Shown here piece by piece: positions 36,784 through 45,290 of a DNA stretch of 64,000 bases. Made by a program: the position numbers and the translations under genes. The stretch spans positions 220,359 through 284,358 of the forward strand of contig JAJQRF010000006.1 in the NCBI GenBank assembly GCA_021228405.1, given 5' to 3'. Every line of letters begins with the position of its first letter. Position 1 is the stretch's first letter. Source of the stretch: Pyrinomonadaceae bacterium (lineage in GTDB: Bacteria > Acidobacteriota > Blastocatellia > Pyrinomonadales > Pyrinomonadaceae). Under the pieces are notes generated by a model. It was not told the DNA's origin. It saw nothing but the letters and a program-made list of their open reading frames with translations, and did not search any database.

Positions 36784-38232
36784 ATGAAAATTCTCGTGAC
36801 GGGCGCGACAGGTTATATCGGCGGAAGGCTGATTCCGAGGCTTTTGGAAAAAGGTCATTCCGTGCGTGTTTTTGTGCGCGACGGACGGCGGCTCGAAGGT
36901 CGCAAATGGTTTGAAGAGGTTGAAGTTGCAACGGGCGACCTGGAAAACCGCGAGGCAATTTACCGCGCCCTTCAAGGTATCGATGCGGCTTATTTTCTGG
37001 TTCACGCGATGAACGAAGGCGGCGATTTTGCCGAGCGTGAAAAAACGATTGCCGAAAATTTTGCGCTCGCGGCAAAATCAGTCGAAAAAATAATCTATCT
37101 CGGCGGTTTGCTTCCCGAAAACAATGTTTCCGAACATTTGAAAAGCCGTGCGGCGGTCGGCGAGATTTTACGGAAAAACGGGAAAACGACTGAATTTCGC
37201 GCCGGTCCGATTATCGGTTCGGGTTCGGCTTCGTTTGAAATGGTGCGTTATCTGACCGAACGCATTCCCGTAATGGTCGTGCCGCGCTGGGTGAAAAATG
37301 AAGTTCAGCCGATTGCGGTGCGCAATGTCATCGAATACCTGATCGCCGCTCTTGAATGTGAACCGCTCGGAATTGTGGACATCGGCGCAGACGTTTTACC
37401 TTTTCGCGGGATGATGGAAACTTTTGCCGAAGTGCGCGGGTTAAAGCGGATCATTATTCCAGTTCCCGTTTTAACGCCGCTTTTGTCGGGTTTGTGGGTT
37501 GGGTTGGTCACGCCGATCCCAAACTCGCTTGCGGTTCCGTTGGTCAAAGGGATTATCAATTCCGTTTTGGCGGACACGACGAAAGCCGAAAAATATTTTC
37601 CTGCTATCAAACCGATGGATTACCGTGAAGCGGTTGCACTTGCGCTCGAAAAGATCGACGAAAAAGCCGTCGAAACGCGCTGGAGCGGTTCCTTCGGCGA
37701 AGACGCTCCGACCTACGAAATGACCGACCGCGAAGGAATCTTTAAAGAGGTTCGCACGGTGACGACCAACGCTTCGGCGGAATCCGTTTACAAAAGTTTC
37801 ACTTCGATCGGGGGCGATAAAGGCTGGCTCGCGTGGGGTTGGGCGTGGAAATTGCGCGGTTTGATGGATAAGATCGTCGGTGGTCCCGGACTTTCGCGCG
37901 GTCGCCGTCATCCGACCGAAGTTTTGATCGGTGAAGAACTCGATTTCTGGCGCGTCGAAGATTTGAAAATCAATCAATTGATATTGCTCCGTGCGGAAAT
38001 GAAGGTTCCCGGCAAAGCGTGGCTGCAATTTGAAGCAGTGCCCAAAAACGGTAAAACACAGCTTATCCAAACTGCGATTTTTGCGCCGAAAGGCTTGTTC
38101 GGTTTGCTTTATTGGTATGGCTCTTACCCGTTTCATTTTTTTATTTTCGACCAAATGGCACAAAAGATCGTCACAGGCGCGGAAGTTTTGGAAGGCGAAA
38201 AAGATGTATCGGAAATGCCCGGAACGATTTGA
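36784..38232 (+). CDS. NAD(P)-binding SDR protein with C-terminal DUF2867
   Basis: 482 residues. Residues 1 to about 290 are an atypical short-chain dehydrogenase: KILVTGATGYIGGRLIPRLL (nucleotide-binding G-x-x-G-x-x-G), GDLENREAIYRAL, AAYFLVHAM and EFRAGPIIGSGS. Residues about 310-475 are DUF2867 (GWAWKLRGLMDKIVGG, LDFWRVEDL, MKVPGKAWLQFE, YPFHFFIFDQMA). This two-domain arrangement is common, but no substrate is known. GAGG lies 7 nt before the ATG; the gene appears monocistronic. Confidence 0.88.
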   Translation: MKILVTGATGYIGGRLIPRLLEKGHSVRVFVRDGRRLEGRKWFEEVEVATGDLENREAIYRALQGIDAAYFLVHAMNEGGDFAEREKTIAENFALAAKSVEKIIYLGGLLPENNVSEHLKSRAAVGEILRKNGKTTEFRAGPIIGSGSASFEMVRYLTERIPVMVVPRWVKNEVQPIAVRNVIEYLIAALECEPLGIVDIGADVLPFRGMMETFAEVRGLKRIIIPVPVLTPLLSGLWVGLVTPIPNSLAVPLVKGIINSVLADTTKAEKYFPAIKPMDYREAVALALEKIDEKAVETRWSGSFGEDAPTYEMTDREGIFKEVRTVTTNASAESVYKSFTSIGGDKGWLAWGWAWKLRGLMDKIVGGPGLSRGRRHPTEVLIGEELDFWRVEDLKINQLILLRAEMKVPGKAWLQFEAVPKNGKTQLIQTAIFAPKGLFGLLYWYGSYPFHFFIFDQMAQKIVTGAEVLEGEKDVSEMPGTI

Positions 38233-38419
38233 AAATTTATTGCAAATATTAGTTAAAAGTTGCTTAAGAATCGGTTTATAACTGATTGTTTCGGCGCGTT
38301 GGAGTTATTATTTTTTTCTCGATAAAAGTGATTCCGAACAATTTATTGAGTGAAAAACGCTGAATACGGACTATGATATTCGCATCGATTTGAAAAACCA
38401 ACTCGGCGCAAAACAAAGA

Positions 38420-38462
38420 TTTTAGCGAAAACTTCTTAATTTACTTGAAGTTTTCGCTAAAA
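38420..38462. terminator. Perfect 16-bp palindrome upstream of zapB-like gene
   Basis: TTTTAGCGAAAACTTC (38420-38435) is exactly complementary to 38447-38462, 11-nt loop, flanked by A and T runs. It could end transcription in either direction, or regulate the cell-division genes that begin 50 bp later. The rest of 38233-38511 shows no gene. Confidence 0.65.
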
Positions 38463-38511
38463 ATAAACATAATCAAACCGAAAGTGTTCAAACAAATTTG
38501 TGGAGAAAATA

Positions 38512-38793
38512 ATGAACGGTTTATCGGGAATGGAAAAATTTTCGCATCTGGAAGATAAAATTTATCTCACCATCGAATTTGCGAAAAAGATGCGTGAGGA
38601 AAAGGAAAAATTCGAGCGCGAGATGAAATCTTTGCGTCACGAAGTCAGCAATCTGCTTTCGGAAAAATCGCGTCTTGAGGAACGTGTCGAAGAGCTTTTG
38701 TCGGAGCGCGACGCGATTCAGCTAAAAGTCGAGGCAATGCTCGATGCGATGACGATGATCGATTCGGACGTTGCCGAAGCCGTCGGGAGGTAA
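38512..38793 (+). CDS. Small coiled-coil protein, ZapB-like
   Basis: 93 residues from the ATG at 38512 (GGAG 6 nt upstream). Almost the whole protein is a predicted coiled coil (EFAKKMREEKEKFEREMKSL, then LRHEVSNLLSEKSRLEERVE). It sits 6 nt before zapA on the same strand, so a role in Z-ring stabilisation or as a ZapA partner is likely; the sequence itself is too low in specific motifs to prove it. Confidence 0.68.
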   Translation: MNGLSGMEKFSHLEDKIYLTIEFAKKMREEKEKFEREMKSLRHEVSNLLSEKSRLEERVEELLSERDAIQLKVEAMLDAMTMIDSDVAEAVGR

Positions 38794-38799
38794 ACGCGT

Positions 38800-39141
38800 A
38801 TGAACGGAAAATCCGAATCAGCCGAACAGTCGATCAGGGTTGAAATCTACAATCAGACATATAACATTCGTTCGGACGGCGATAACGAATACATAATGCG
38901 TCTGGCTGAATACGTCGATTCAAAAATGCGCGATATTTCGTCGGGCACATTGACGGTTGACAGTTTGAAAGTCGCTATTTTGGCGGCTTTGCATATTGCC
39001 GACGAATTTCATCAGCTCCAGAATCAGCAAAAACAAACCGACGCACAACTTGCTTCGCGCAGTGCCGAATGTGCCGAAATGCTCGACCGCGTTTTGAAAC
39101 ACAAGGAAACCGTCGCGCAGGAATTAGAAGTCGAACAATAG
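38800..39141 (+). CDS. zapA: Cell division protein ZapA
   Basis: 113 residues. N-terminal ZapA head: VEIYNQTYNIRSDGDNEYIM, RLAEYVDSKMRDIS, then a helical region LKVAILAALHIADEFHQLQ leading into a coiled coil. ZapA tetramers bundle FtsZ filaments. Its ribosome binding site lies inside the end of the upstream gene (GGGAGG), suggesting coupling. Downstream lies the 6S RNA candidate, an order common in bacteria. Confidence 0.9.
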   Translation: MNGKSESAEQSIRVEIYNQTYNIRSDGDNEYIMRLAEYVDSKMRDISSGTLTVDSLKVAILAALHIADEFHQLQNQQKQTDAQLASRSAECAEMLDRVLKHKETVAQELEVEQ

Positions 39142-39246
39142 ATTTTTTTGAAAAAATCATCCGACCGCAACGGGCTACGAAAAATTAATTTTTCGCGACC
39201 CGTTTTGCATTTTCCATTTCAAACGAATTTGTTATACTCAATCTAC

Positions 39247-39472
39247 GGCGGAAGAACTTACTGCTAAGTTCGATACCAAACTCTATTATAATTGAGCCAA
39301 CACTTGAAGAACGGGAGGCTAATGCCGATGTTTAGTGTAATCTTTCAAAGTTAAAGATTTACCGGAGAACGCGGCTCTGATGCAAGGATTTTCTTCCGCG
39401 CAAAAAGCCACCCACCTGTTATTTACAGGTTCAATTCAAGAAGTTTGAACGGCTTTTGCGGTTACTTTCGCC
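39247..39472 (+). ncRNA. ssrS: Candidate 6S RNA
   Basis: About 226 nt directly after zapA and before ymdB. The ends pair (GGCGGAAG 39247-39254 with CTTTCGCC 39465-39472, one G-U). The 3' half contains CACCCACCTG-TTATTTA-CAGGTTCAA, the small hairpin typical of 6S RNAs, nested in AAAAGCC/GGCTTTT. A TTATACT -10-like box lies just upstream. No open frame spans it. 6S RNA binds the sigma-70 holoenzyme as an open-promoter mimic. The call rests on structure plus synteny; a covariance-model search was not possible. Confidence 0.65.
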
Positions 39473-39485
39473 AACTTAGATTTCG

Positions 39486-39530
39486 TGATAGGTGATAAGT
39501 GATAGGTCGGATTCCTATTACCTGTCGCCT
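39486..39530. repeat. Heptad-word hairpin before ymdB
   Basis: GTGATAG, GTGATAA, GTGATAG face CTATTAC, CTGTCGC across a 9-nt loop. Several pairs are G-U. Same design as the elements at 35728, 36026, 53534 and 62548. Confidence 0.72.
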
Positions 39531-39543
39531 TTGCTTTTTGTGT

Positions 39544-40323
39544 ATGAGAATTTTGATTTTAGCCGATGTCGTGGCGCGTCCGGGCAGAGTTGCGGTAATG
39601 GAAAATATTGCACAATTGCGCGAAGAATTCGAGATCGACATCGCATTATTGAACGCCGAAAACGTCGCGGGCGGTTTTTCGATCACGCCCGCCATCGCCG
39701 ATGATTTTTTCTCAGCCGGAATCGATATAATGACTTCGGGCAATCATATTTTCGATAAATCCGAAATAATTTCATACATCGAAAAAAATCCGAAACTTCT
39801 GCGTCCGGCAAATTATCCGCCTTCGACTGCCGGAAAAGGTCTTTTTATCGGCGAAGTTCGCGGTTTCAAGGTCGCCGTTATCAATGTTCTCGGCAGAGTT
39901 TTTATGCCGCCTGTCGATGACCCGTTTCGGACGGTCGATCAATGCGTCCGCGCCATTCCCGAAGATTTCAAAATCCGCCTTGTTGATGTTCACGCCGAAG
40001 CAACTTCGGAAAAATACGCGCTCGGCTGGCATCTGAACGGCAAAGTTTCCGCCGTTTGGGGTTCGCACACACACGTTCAAACTGCTGACGAACGAATTCT
40101 GGACGGCGGAACGGCTTACATCACCGATGTCGGGATGACGGGAAGCTACAGCGGCGTGATCGGGATGGACAAAAAAGACGTGATCGAACGATTTACGCGA
40201 ATTCCTGCCAAGCGCGCCGACCATTCAAAAGGAAACGTCTGGATTTGCGCGATCGTCGTTGACATTGACGAAACGACGGGCAAAGCGCAAAACATCGAAC
40301 GTTTGCGAATCGAACTTTATTAA
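39544..40323 (+). CDS. ymdB: YmdB-family metallophosphoesterase
   Basis: 259 residues from the ATG at 39544; a longer in-frame start at 39499 would translate the repeat hairpin and is rejected. TIGR00282 features: MRILILADVVARPGR, NAENVAGGFSITP, TSGNHIFDKSEI, DVHAEATSEKYALGWHLNG, VWGSHTHVQTADERIL and DVGMTGSYSGVIG, giving the two-metal active site. Members hydrolyse 2',3'-cyclic nucleotides and influence RNA decay. The gene usually follows rny (RNase Y); here rny is absent and the 6S RNA candidate takes its place. Confidence 0.9.
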   Translation: MRILILADVVARPGRVAVMENIAQLREEFEIDIALLNAENVAGGFSITPAIADDFFSAGIDIMTSGNHIFDKSEIISYIEKNPKLLRPANYPPSTAGKGLFIGEVRGFKVAVINVLGRVFMPPVDDPFRTVDQCVRAIPEDFKIRLVDVHAEATSEKYALGWHLNGKVSAVWGSHTHVQTADERILDGGTAYITDVGMTGSYSGVIGMDKKDVIERFTRIPAKRADHSKGNVWICAIVVDIDETTGKAQNIERLRIELY

Positions 40324-40374
40324 AAATCTATCTCATATCAGCAAATTACCGTCTGAAAGCGGAACACAAAACGC

Positions 40375-40545
40375 TAATTTGCGGTCGCAAAATGTAGTTT
40401 TGTCGGCGCAGGATGTCATTTTGTTAGCGCAGAACGTGATTTGTTTAGCGCAGAATGACATCTTGCGCTAAACAAATCACGTTCTGCGCCCGAATAATAT
40501 CGTTCTGCGCTAACAGAATGACATCCTGCGTTAACAGAATCGGAA
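40375..40545. repeat. 21-nt repeat array that inverts on itself
   Basis: Units GCGCAGGATGTCATTTTGTTA-like (21 nt) repeat in direct order and then in reverse-complement order. The core is a perfect 26-bp inverted repeat (40427-40452 with 40464-40489, 11-nt loop). It fills most of the 255-bp gap between ymdB and the convergent gene at 40579. No coding content. Confidence 0.85.
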
Positions 40546-40578
40546 TTTTCCATCTGCCAAACCCTTTAATTCCGATTC

Positions 40579-41361
40579 TTAGTTGGAATTAATTTCCTTC
40601 AAATCCTTTTCGTTTAGTTCGCTTTCGAGTTGTTTTTTCAATTCTTCGTGCATTTTCGCTTCTTCGAGCGCGAGCGGAAGCTGTTGACTGCGGGCGGAGA
40701 GTTTTTTCAGCGCAAGCTCGGAATCGGCAAGACTTCCGCCGCGCATCGAGGCGGCTTCGATCATTTGCAGACGCGATTCGGCTTCCGCCAGCATCAATTC
40801 GGCTTCACGATTGATCGACGAGATTTTTTCGATGTCTTTTTTTACTTCTGCCTGAAATTCTTTGGCGTTTTCGCTTTTCAGCGTCCTGATCTTATTTTCG
40901 CGCCGTTTGGCTAAGAGCAGTTCTTTTTTCGAGGTTTTCACGATGCGCGTCGCGGTCAGCCGCGAAGCCAGCGTTTCACGATAAGCGTCGGCAAGCAGTA
41001 AATTGCTCGCTTGCATCTCCTTCAAAGCCTTCTTTTCGCCCGATTTCAATTCGTTCTTAAACCAGTCGATTTCTTCGGCTCTGATGCCGTCGGCGGCGAT
41101 TCGTTCGCGCATTTCCTTCGTCCAATTGGCATAACGATACGCTAAAATTCCCGAAATAATCAATCCGATCACGAAACCTGCCAGCGCGACGATGAACGAA
41201 AAGAAAAACAAAGGAATCGAACCCGTAATCAAAAACGGGATAAACAACGCAGCGAAAGGAATAATCGAGAGCGCGAAAGGCATTGTCCAGGCGGCGAGCT
41301 TCATTCGTTTGCCTTTGGTTAAATCTTTTTTGGTGACTTCGTATCTTTCTAAATCGTTCAT
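40579..41361 (-). CDS. Membrane protein with long coiled-coil tail, hypothetical
   Basis: 260 residues. Two adjacent membrane segments (about 22-48 and 50-75), then from about residue 85 to the end a charged, mostly helical region (EEIDWFKNELKSGEKKALKEM, KRRENKIRTLKSENAKEFQ) expected to be coiled coil in the cytoplasm. No family recognised. Transcribed convergently with ymdB. Confidence 0.68.
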   Translation of the reverse strand: MNDLERYEVTKKDLTKGKRMKLAAWTMPFALSIIPFAALFIPFLITGSIPLFFFSFIVALAGFVIGLIISGILAYRYANWTKEMRERIAADGIRAEEIDWFKNELKSGEKKALKEMQASNLLLADAYRETLASRLTATRIVKTSKKELLLAKRRENKIRTLKSENAKEFQAEVKKDIEKISSINREAELMLAEAESRLQMIEAASMRGGSLADSELALKKLSARSQQLPLALEEAKMHEELKKQLESELNEKDLKEINSN

Positions 41362-41488
41362 TATTTAGTTTTAATTTACAGTCAGTGCAAACTTTATTCA
41401 AACTTTGAGCATCAGAAATTTATTAGTCAGTCCGAAATATATTATCATTGAAATTGAGTTGGTAAATTGAAATTCGTCGGTTTCGTTT

Positions 41489-42445
41489 ATGAAAAAAATC
41501 AATCTTTTCAGTCTTATTATTTGTCTTGTTCTTCTTTCATTTTCCACCCTAAATGCTCAAAAGAAAGAAAGAAACGAGGAACAAAAGGTTCGCACTATGA
41601 CGATCCCGATCTCTATTTTCACCAAACAGGAACTCAAGGATAATCAAGCCGAAGAATTTGTCCAAGCCGACCGCCTGATCGTCAAGGAAGATAAGCAGGA
41701 ACAGACGATTCTTTCGATCAAAAGCGTCACGGGAACTTCGCTTTCACTGGCGATCCTGATACAGGACGACCTGACTTCAAACTTTAATTTACAGCTTCAG
41801 GACATTGCCAAATTCATCCGAAGCCTGCCGCGCGGTTCGCGCGTGATGGTTGCATATATGCGCGGCGGCGGTTTGCAGGTGCGGCAAAAATTTACGGACG
41901 ATCTCGAAAAAGCGTCAAAATCCCTGCGGGTCGTGCTCGGAAATTCGGCATTTGCCCCGCGCAGTCCGTATGACGGAGTTGAAGACGTTCTGAAACGTTT
42001 TGACGCGTTGCCGACGGGCAGACGTGCGATCTTGATGGTTTCGGACGGGTTAGACCTTTCAAACGGCGCGGACGGTTCCACGCCCGGACAAAGTGTCGAT
42101 CTCGAAAATGCTATCCTGAAAGCGCAGAAAAGAAGCGTTGCTATTTATTCCTTTTATTCGCCGACGGCTGTAACCGAGAATGGAAATTCGCGTTTGATCT
42201 TGAACGGGCAAGGTTCGCTACAGAAACTATCGGATGAAACCGGCGGGCGTGCATTTTTTCAGGGTTCTATCGCACCGATAAGTTTTGAGCCATTTTTTAA
42301 GGATGTCGGTATTTTGCTGAACCGCCAATTGGCTTTAACTTACCTCTCGACAAATATGAAGAAGGGTTATCACAAGCTCGAAGTTTTCAGCACCAACCCC
42401 GAAGTGAAGATCGAGCACCCGAAAGGCTATTATTACCGGAAATAA
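41489..42445 (+). CDS. Secreted VWA protein, acidobacterial VWFA-related type
   Basis: 318 residues. Signal peptide (1-23, ending LNAQ); ISIFTKQELKDNQ and DRLIVKEDKQEQTI form the short N-terminal domain typical of the VWFA-related acidobacterial family (TIGR03436-like); a von Willebrand A fold follows from about residue 85 (LSLAILIQDDLTSNF, GSRVMVAYMRGGG, GRRAILMVSDGLDLSNG). The MIDAS is degenerate: DxSxS reads QDDLTSN. C-terminal LALTYLSTNMKKGYHKLEV is also typical. Probably binds protein ligands outside the cell; function unknown. Confidence 0.85.
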   Translation: MKKINLFSLIICLVLLSFSTLNAQKKERNEEQKVRTMTIPISIFTKQELKDNQAEEFVQADRLIVKEDKQEQTILSIKSVTGTSLSLAILIQDDLTSNFNLQLQDIAKFIRSLPRGSRVMVAYMRGGGLQVRQKFTDDLEKASKSLRVVLGNSAFAPRSPYDGVEDVLKRFDALPTGRRAILMVSDGLDLSNGADGSTPGQSVDLENAILKAQKRSVAIYSFYSPTAVTENGNSRLILNGQGSLQKLSDETGGRAFFQGSIAPISFEPFFKDVGILLNRQLALTYLSTNMKKGYHKLEVFSTNPEVKIEHPKGYYYRK

Positions 42446-42450
42446 TCGGT

Positions 42451-42918
42451 TTAGCTGATTCGCAGATTACAAACCGGGCAAACCCTGATCTCTTCCTTCA
42501 GAAAAAAACCGAGCCAGAAAAGCGGGAAGAAAGTTACCAGTAAAATTGCAAAAACGATCCATCCGGCGGTTGATATTTTTCGCTCGATGCGCGGCAAATA
42601 TTGACTTGCACAACGCGGACAGCGATAGCCTTGAGTCATTTGCCCGGGTTGCTGATAAGTCGGCGGCTGAATCGAGTTATTCGGAGAAGTCGCCGGAAAT
42701 TGTCCCATCAAAGGCTGAACCTGATTGATCGTTCTGGGTTTTCTGGCATCGCTTTGAGTTTGATATTCGTCGGTTTTCCAAGAATAAGGGCGCGGCGGCG
42801 AGTATTCGTAATTATTATCGGTTTGTTTCATTTGCGGAGCGATAAATCTTGTTCCGCACGAACGGCAAAAATTACTTTGTGGTGAATTGTCCTGTCCGCA
42901 GTTCTGACAATGAATCAT
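42451..42918 (-). CDS. Zinc-ribbon membrane protein
   Basis: 155 residues from the ATG at 42918, which has GGAG 7 nt upstream (an upstream in-frame TTG is less likely). N-terminal zinc ribbon CQNCGQDNSPQSNFCRSCG, a Gln/Pro-rich linker, a second Cys pair (CPRCAS), one membrane segment (GWIVFAILLVTFFPLFWLGF) and a final Cys pair (CPVCN). Only 5 bp from the end of the convergent VWA gene. Role unknown; such proteins often sense or scaffold at the membrane. Confidence 0.78.
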   Translation of the reverse strand: MIHCQNCGQDNSPQSNFCRSCGTRFIAPQMKQTDNNYEYSPPRPYSWKTDEYQTQSDARKPRTINQVQPLMGQFPATSPNNSIQPPTYQQPGQMTQGYRCPRCASQYLPRIERKISTAGWIVFAILLVTFFPLFWLGFFLKEEIRVCPVCNLRIS

Positions 42919-43023
42919 ATTTTTCTCCAATTTGGACGTAAAAGAAAAGAACTTTTCCGTTTGACCTTACGAATCATATCAAAGAAAAGTTCTCTTTTCG
43001 AGTATTTTGAAAATATTCGGATT

Positions 43024-43995
43024 TTAATCAAATTTTATTTTTTCGCCCGAACGGATCGCCTCATAAACCGATTCGACCAATTGCACCGATTTGAATCCGT
43101 CGAGCGCGGTCACGGGAGGTTCGGTTCCATTTAGAATCGCATCAATAAACGCTTTGTCTTCCTGAACATAGCCCCAACGTTCTTCTTTTTCGGTCATTGC
43201 CCACGAATAAGTTTCAAAATTTGCGTCCATCCCCTGCGAATCGATCAGGTGTTCCATTTCCTGCGTCATAAGCGTACGGTGATGCGCGAAAACTTCGATT
43301 CGTTCAAACGGAAAATGCCAGCTTGCATCCGACGAAGAGGCAAACGTGCAGTGAAAACCGTTTTTGAATTTGAAAATGATCGAAAATTCGTCGAGTTCGG
43401 GATATTCGTGCTGTGAACCGTAAGCGACGAGTTCGGCGATTTCGTCAAACTGAAACCGCATCATATCGAAAAGATGAATCGTCGTTTCATACAAAAATCC
43501 GCCCGTCACATTCACATCGCCCGTCCAAACCGGATTTTTCAATTCGCCGCGATTCATTTTGATATGCGCCGAATGCGCTTTGTCCGATTGAAGCAATTCC
43601 TTCAACTTCACATAAACCGGCGCGTAACGGCGATTATGTCCGACTTGAAATACTTTATTTGAACTGTTCGCCACGTCAAGGAGTTTCTGCGCGTCCGTCA
43701 GACCGATCGAAAAAGGCTTTTCGCAAAAAACGTGCTTTCCTGCCGAAACTGCGCTCGAAGCAATATCCGTATGAGTTTTATTAGGCGCGCAAACCAAAAC
43801 CGCGTCGCAATTTTCAAACAATTCTTCACGGGAATAGCAAACCTTTCCGCCGACCGATTTTGAAGTTTTCTCCGCCCGTTCGGGGATAATGTCGTAAAGC
43901 GCGGCAACTTCGGCGCGTTCGTCACGCGAAAAAATCCGTGCGTGAACATTTCCGATATAACCTAAACCAATTATGCCAATTCTAACTTTGTCCAT
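43024..43995 (-). CDS. Gfo/Idh/MocA family oxidoreductase
   Basis: 323 residues from the ATG at 43995. N-terminal Rossmann fold: RIGIIGLGYIGNVHARIF, then CAPNKTHTDIASSAVSAGKH and the catalytic-lysine motif CEKPFS. The C-terminal domain has GGFLYETTIHLFDMM with the usual active-site His/Asp positions. These enzymes oxidise or reduce sugars, inositols and their derivatives with NAD(P). Downstream of a sugar-phosphate isomerase-like gene on the same strand (97-bp gap filled by a repeat), which suggests a shared polyol or sugar pathway. Confidence 0.9.
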   Translation of the reverse strand: MDKVRIGIIGLGYIGNVHARIFSRDERAEVAALYDIIPERAEKTSKSVGGKVCYSREELFENCDAVLVCAPNKTHTDIASSAVSAGKHVFCEKPFSIGLTDAQKLLDVANSSNKVFQVGHNRRYAPVYVKLKELLQSDKAHSAHIKMNRGELKNPVWTGDVNVTGGFLYETTIHLFDMMRFQFDEIAELVAYGSQHEYPELDEFSIIFKFKNGFHCTFASSSDASWHFPFERIEVFAHHRTLMTQEMEHLIDSQGMDANFETYSWAMTEKEERWGYVQEDKAFIDAILNGTEPPVTALDGFKSVQLVESVYEAIRSGEKIKFD

Positions 43996-43998
43996 ATT

Positions 43999-44088
43999 TT
44001 TGAAATAGCCGCAAAGATGCTCAAAAAGCACAAAGAATGCTTTTACTTTTCTTTTTTTGCGTCTTTTGTGCCTTTTCGCGGCTATTGA
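43999..44088. repeat. Heptad-type hairpin between isomerase and oxidoreductase genes
   Basis: GAAATAGCCGC-AAAG-type words on one side face GCGTCTTTTG-TGCC-TTTTCGCGGCTATT on the other. The outer AATAGCCGC/GCGGCTATT stem is perfect; the inner words are degenerate. Confidence 0.65.
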
Positions 44089-44092
44089 TTTT

Positions 44093-44938
44093 TTACCAGC
44101 TTCCGCCTGCCGCCGAGCTTTCCAAACCTAAAACTTTTTCGGTCGCTTCCTTTGCTTTTCGGGCGACCTCGAACGGGTCTTCATTCCAATATTCGGGACG
44201 GAAAATCTCAATCGAAACCATCCGGTCATAGCCGATTTCGTCAAATTTCGCTTTGATTTCCCTGATCGGCAAAATTCCCGTTCCGGGATAAAGCCGATGC
44301 GCGTCCGTTAAAGATTCTTTCGGAAGATTTTCCGCGTCGTTGATGTGAAAAATGAAAAGTTTTTCGGGATTCATCTTTTCGATTGCTTCAAAGGTCGAAT
44401 TTCCGGCGTAAAAATGAAAAGTGTCGATCACGTTTCCGATATTTTTACGATTCACTTTTTCGACTATTTCGTTGCACAGATCGAGCGTCTGCACCGAACA
44501 ATCGGTTTGCCCGAGAAATTCAAAAGCCAGCGAAACATTGTGTTTTTCGGCAATGTCGCCAAGTTCGTTCAAAACCTTGACGGATTCTTCGACGATTTCA
44601 TCTTTCGTCGTATTTCCGGGCAATTTTCCCGGCACGACAACGACATACGGACAGCCGATCTCACCCGCAATTTTCGACAATTCTTCGGTTTCGGCTTTGA
44701 TGTTTTCGTAATCTTCGGCGTTTCTGAACGTGATATGTTCGATCGAGTTGATCGAATAGGGCTGCAAACCGTTTTCTTCGATCAGTTTTTTCAAATCTTC
44801 GGTTGTGTGCGATTTCAAATATTCACGCAATTTTGCCGCCCAGATTTCGACGTAATCGAAACCCGCCGCCCCAGCCGCTTTAATGTCCGTTTCCAAATCG
44901 GCGTGCATCGTCGTCGCGCCGTTCAAAGCTAATTTCAT
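44093..44938 (-). CDS. Sugar phosphate isomerase/epimerase family (TIM barrel)
   Basis: 281 residues. Xylose-isomerase-like TIM barrel: FDYVEIWAAKL, SIEHITFRN, VVVPGKLPGNT, SLAFEFLGQTDCSV (metal Glu), NVIDTFHFYAGNST (Asp and His), FHINDAEN and VSIEIFRPEYW (second metal Glu). Similar to IolE/IolI-type proteins acting on keto-inositols, though substrate cannot be told from sequence. It precedes the Gfo/Idh/MocA gene in the same direction. Confidence 0.87.
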   Translation of the reverse strand: MKLALNGATTMHADLETDIKAAGAAGFDYVEIWAAKLREYLKSHTTEDLKKLIEENGLQPYSINSIEHITFRNAEDYENIKAETEELSKIAGEIGCPYVVVVPGKLPGNTTKDEIVEESVKVLNELGDIAEKHNVSLAFEFLGQTDCSVQTLDLCNEIVEKVNRKNIGNVIDTFHFYAGNSTFEAIEKMNPEKLFIFHINDAENLPKESLTDAHRLYPGTGILPIREIKAKFDEIGYDRMVSIEIFRPEYWNEDPFEVARKAKEATEKVLGLESSAAGGSW

Positions 44939-45258
44939 TGTTAAATCTCCAAAAGAATTTAAGTTAGTGTGATTTTATCACGCGTCGCAGGGTATCAAAA
45001 AATGAGTGGCGAAATTTCGGATGACTGCGAAAATATTTTATAAATCGGAATTTTTTACGGAGCGTGTTAACTAATCGATTTCGGCTTTTTTTTGAGAGAT
45101 GAAAAAATATTTCATTTTTTTCACTTTAAAATGTAATTTTGTAGTGGTTTCTGACACATATAGATGGAGCCTCATTTTTACAGCCAAATTTTTTTGTCGG
45201 TTGCAAAGTTGGCTGTGATACTTAAGGGTTGCTGCTCTTAAGAATTCTCAACAAAGGG
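44939..45258. other. Intergenic region with consecutive hairpins, possible small RNA
   Basis: No ORF. ACAGCCAA (45179-45186) pairs with TTGGCTGT (near 45211-45218), then CTTAAG...CTTAAG forms a second hairpin (about 45223-45244), then comes the terminator at 45259. The left part is AT-rich and should contain the promoter of the isomerase gene. Confidence 0.4.
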
Positions 45259-45290
45259 AAAGAGGTGAGCCCTAGCTTACCTCTTTTCAC
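45259..45290. terminator. Strong 12-bp hairpin at the end of the DUF6702 gene
   Basis: AAAGAGGTGAGC (45259-45270) pairs with GCTTACCTCTTT (45275-45286) with one G-U pair. The T-rich side (TTTTCACTGTTCTTTTC) is on the plus strand, so it would work best for rightward transcripts, yet it lies at the 3' end of a leftward gene. Confidence 0.7.

Noticed and set aside
40375..40545. Possible CRISPR array
   Set aside because: Units are contiguous with no unique spacers and invert midway; no cas genes in the window.
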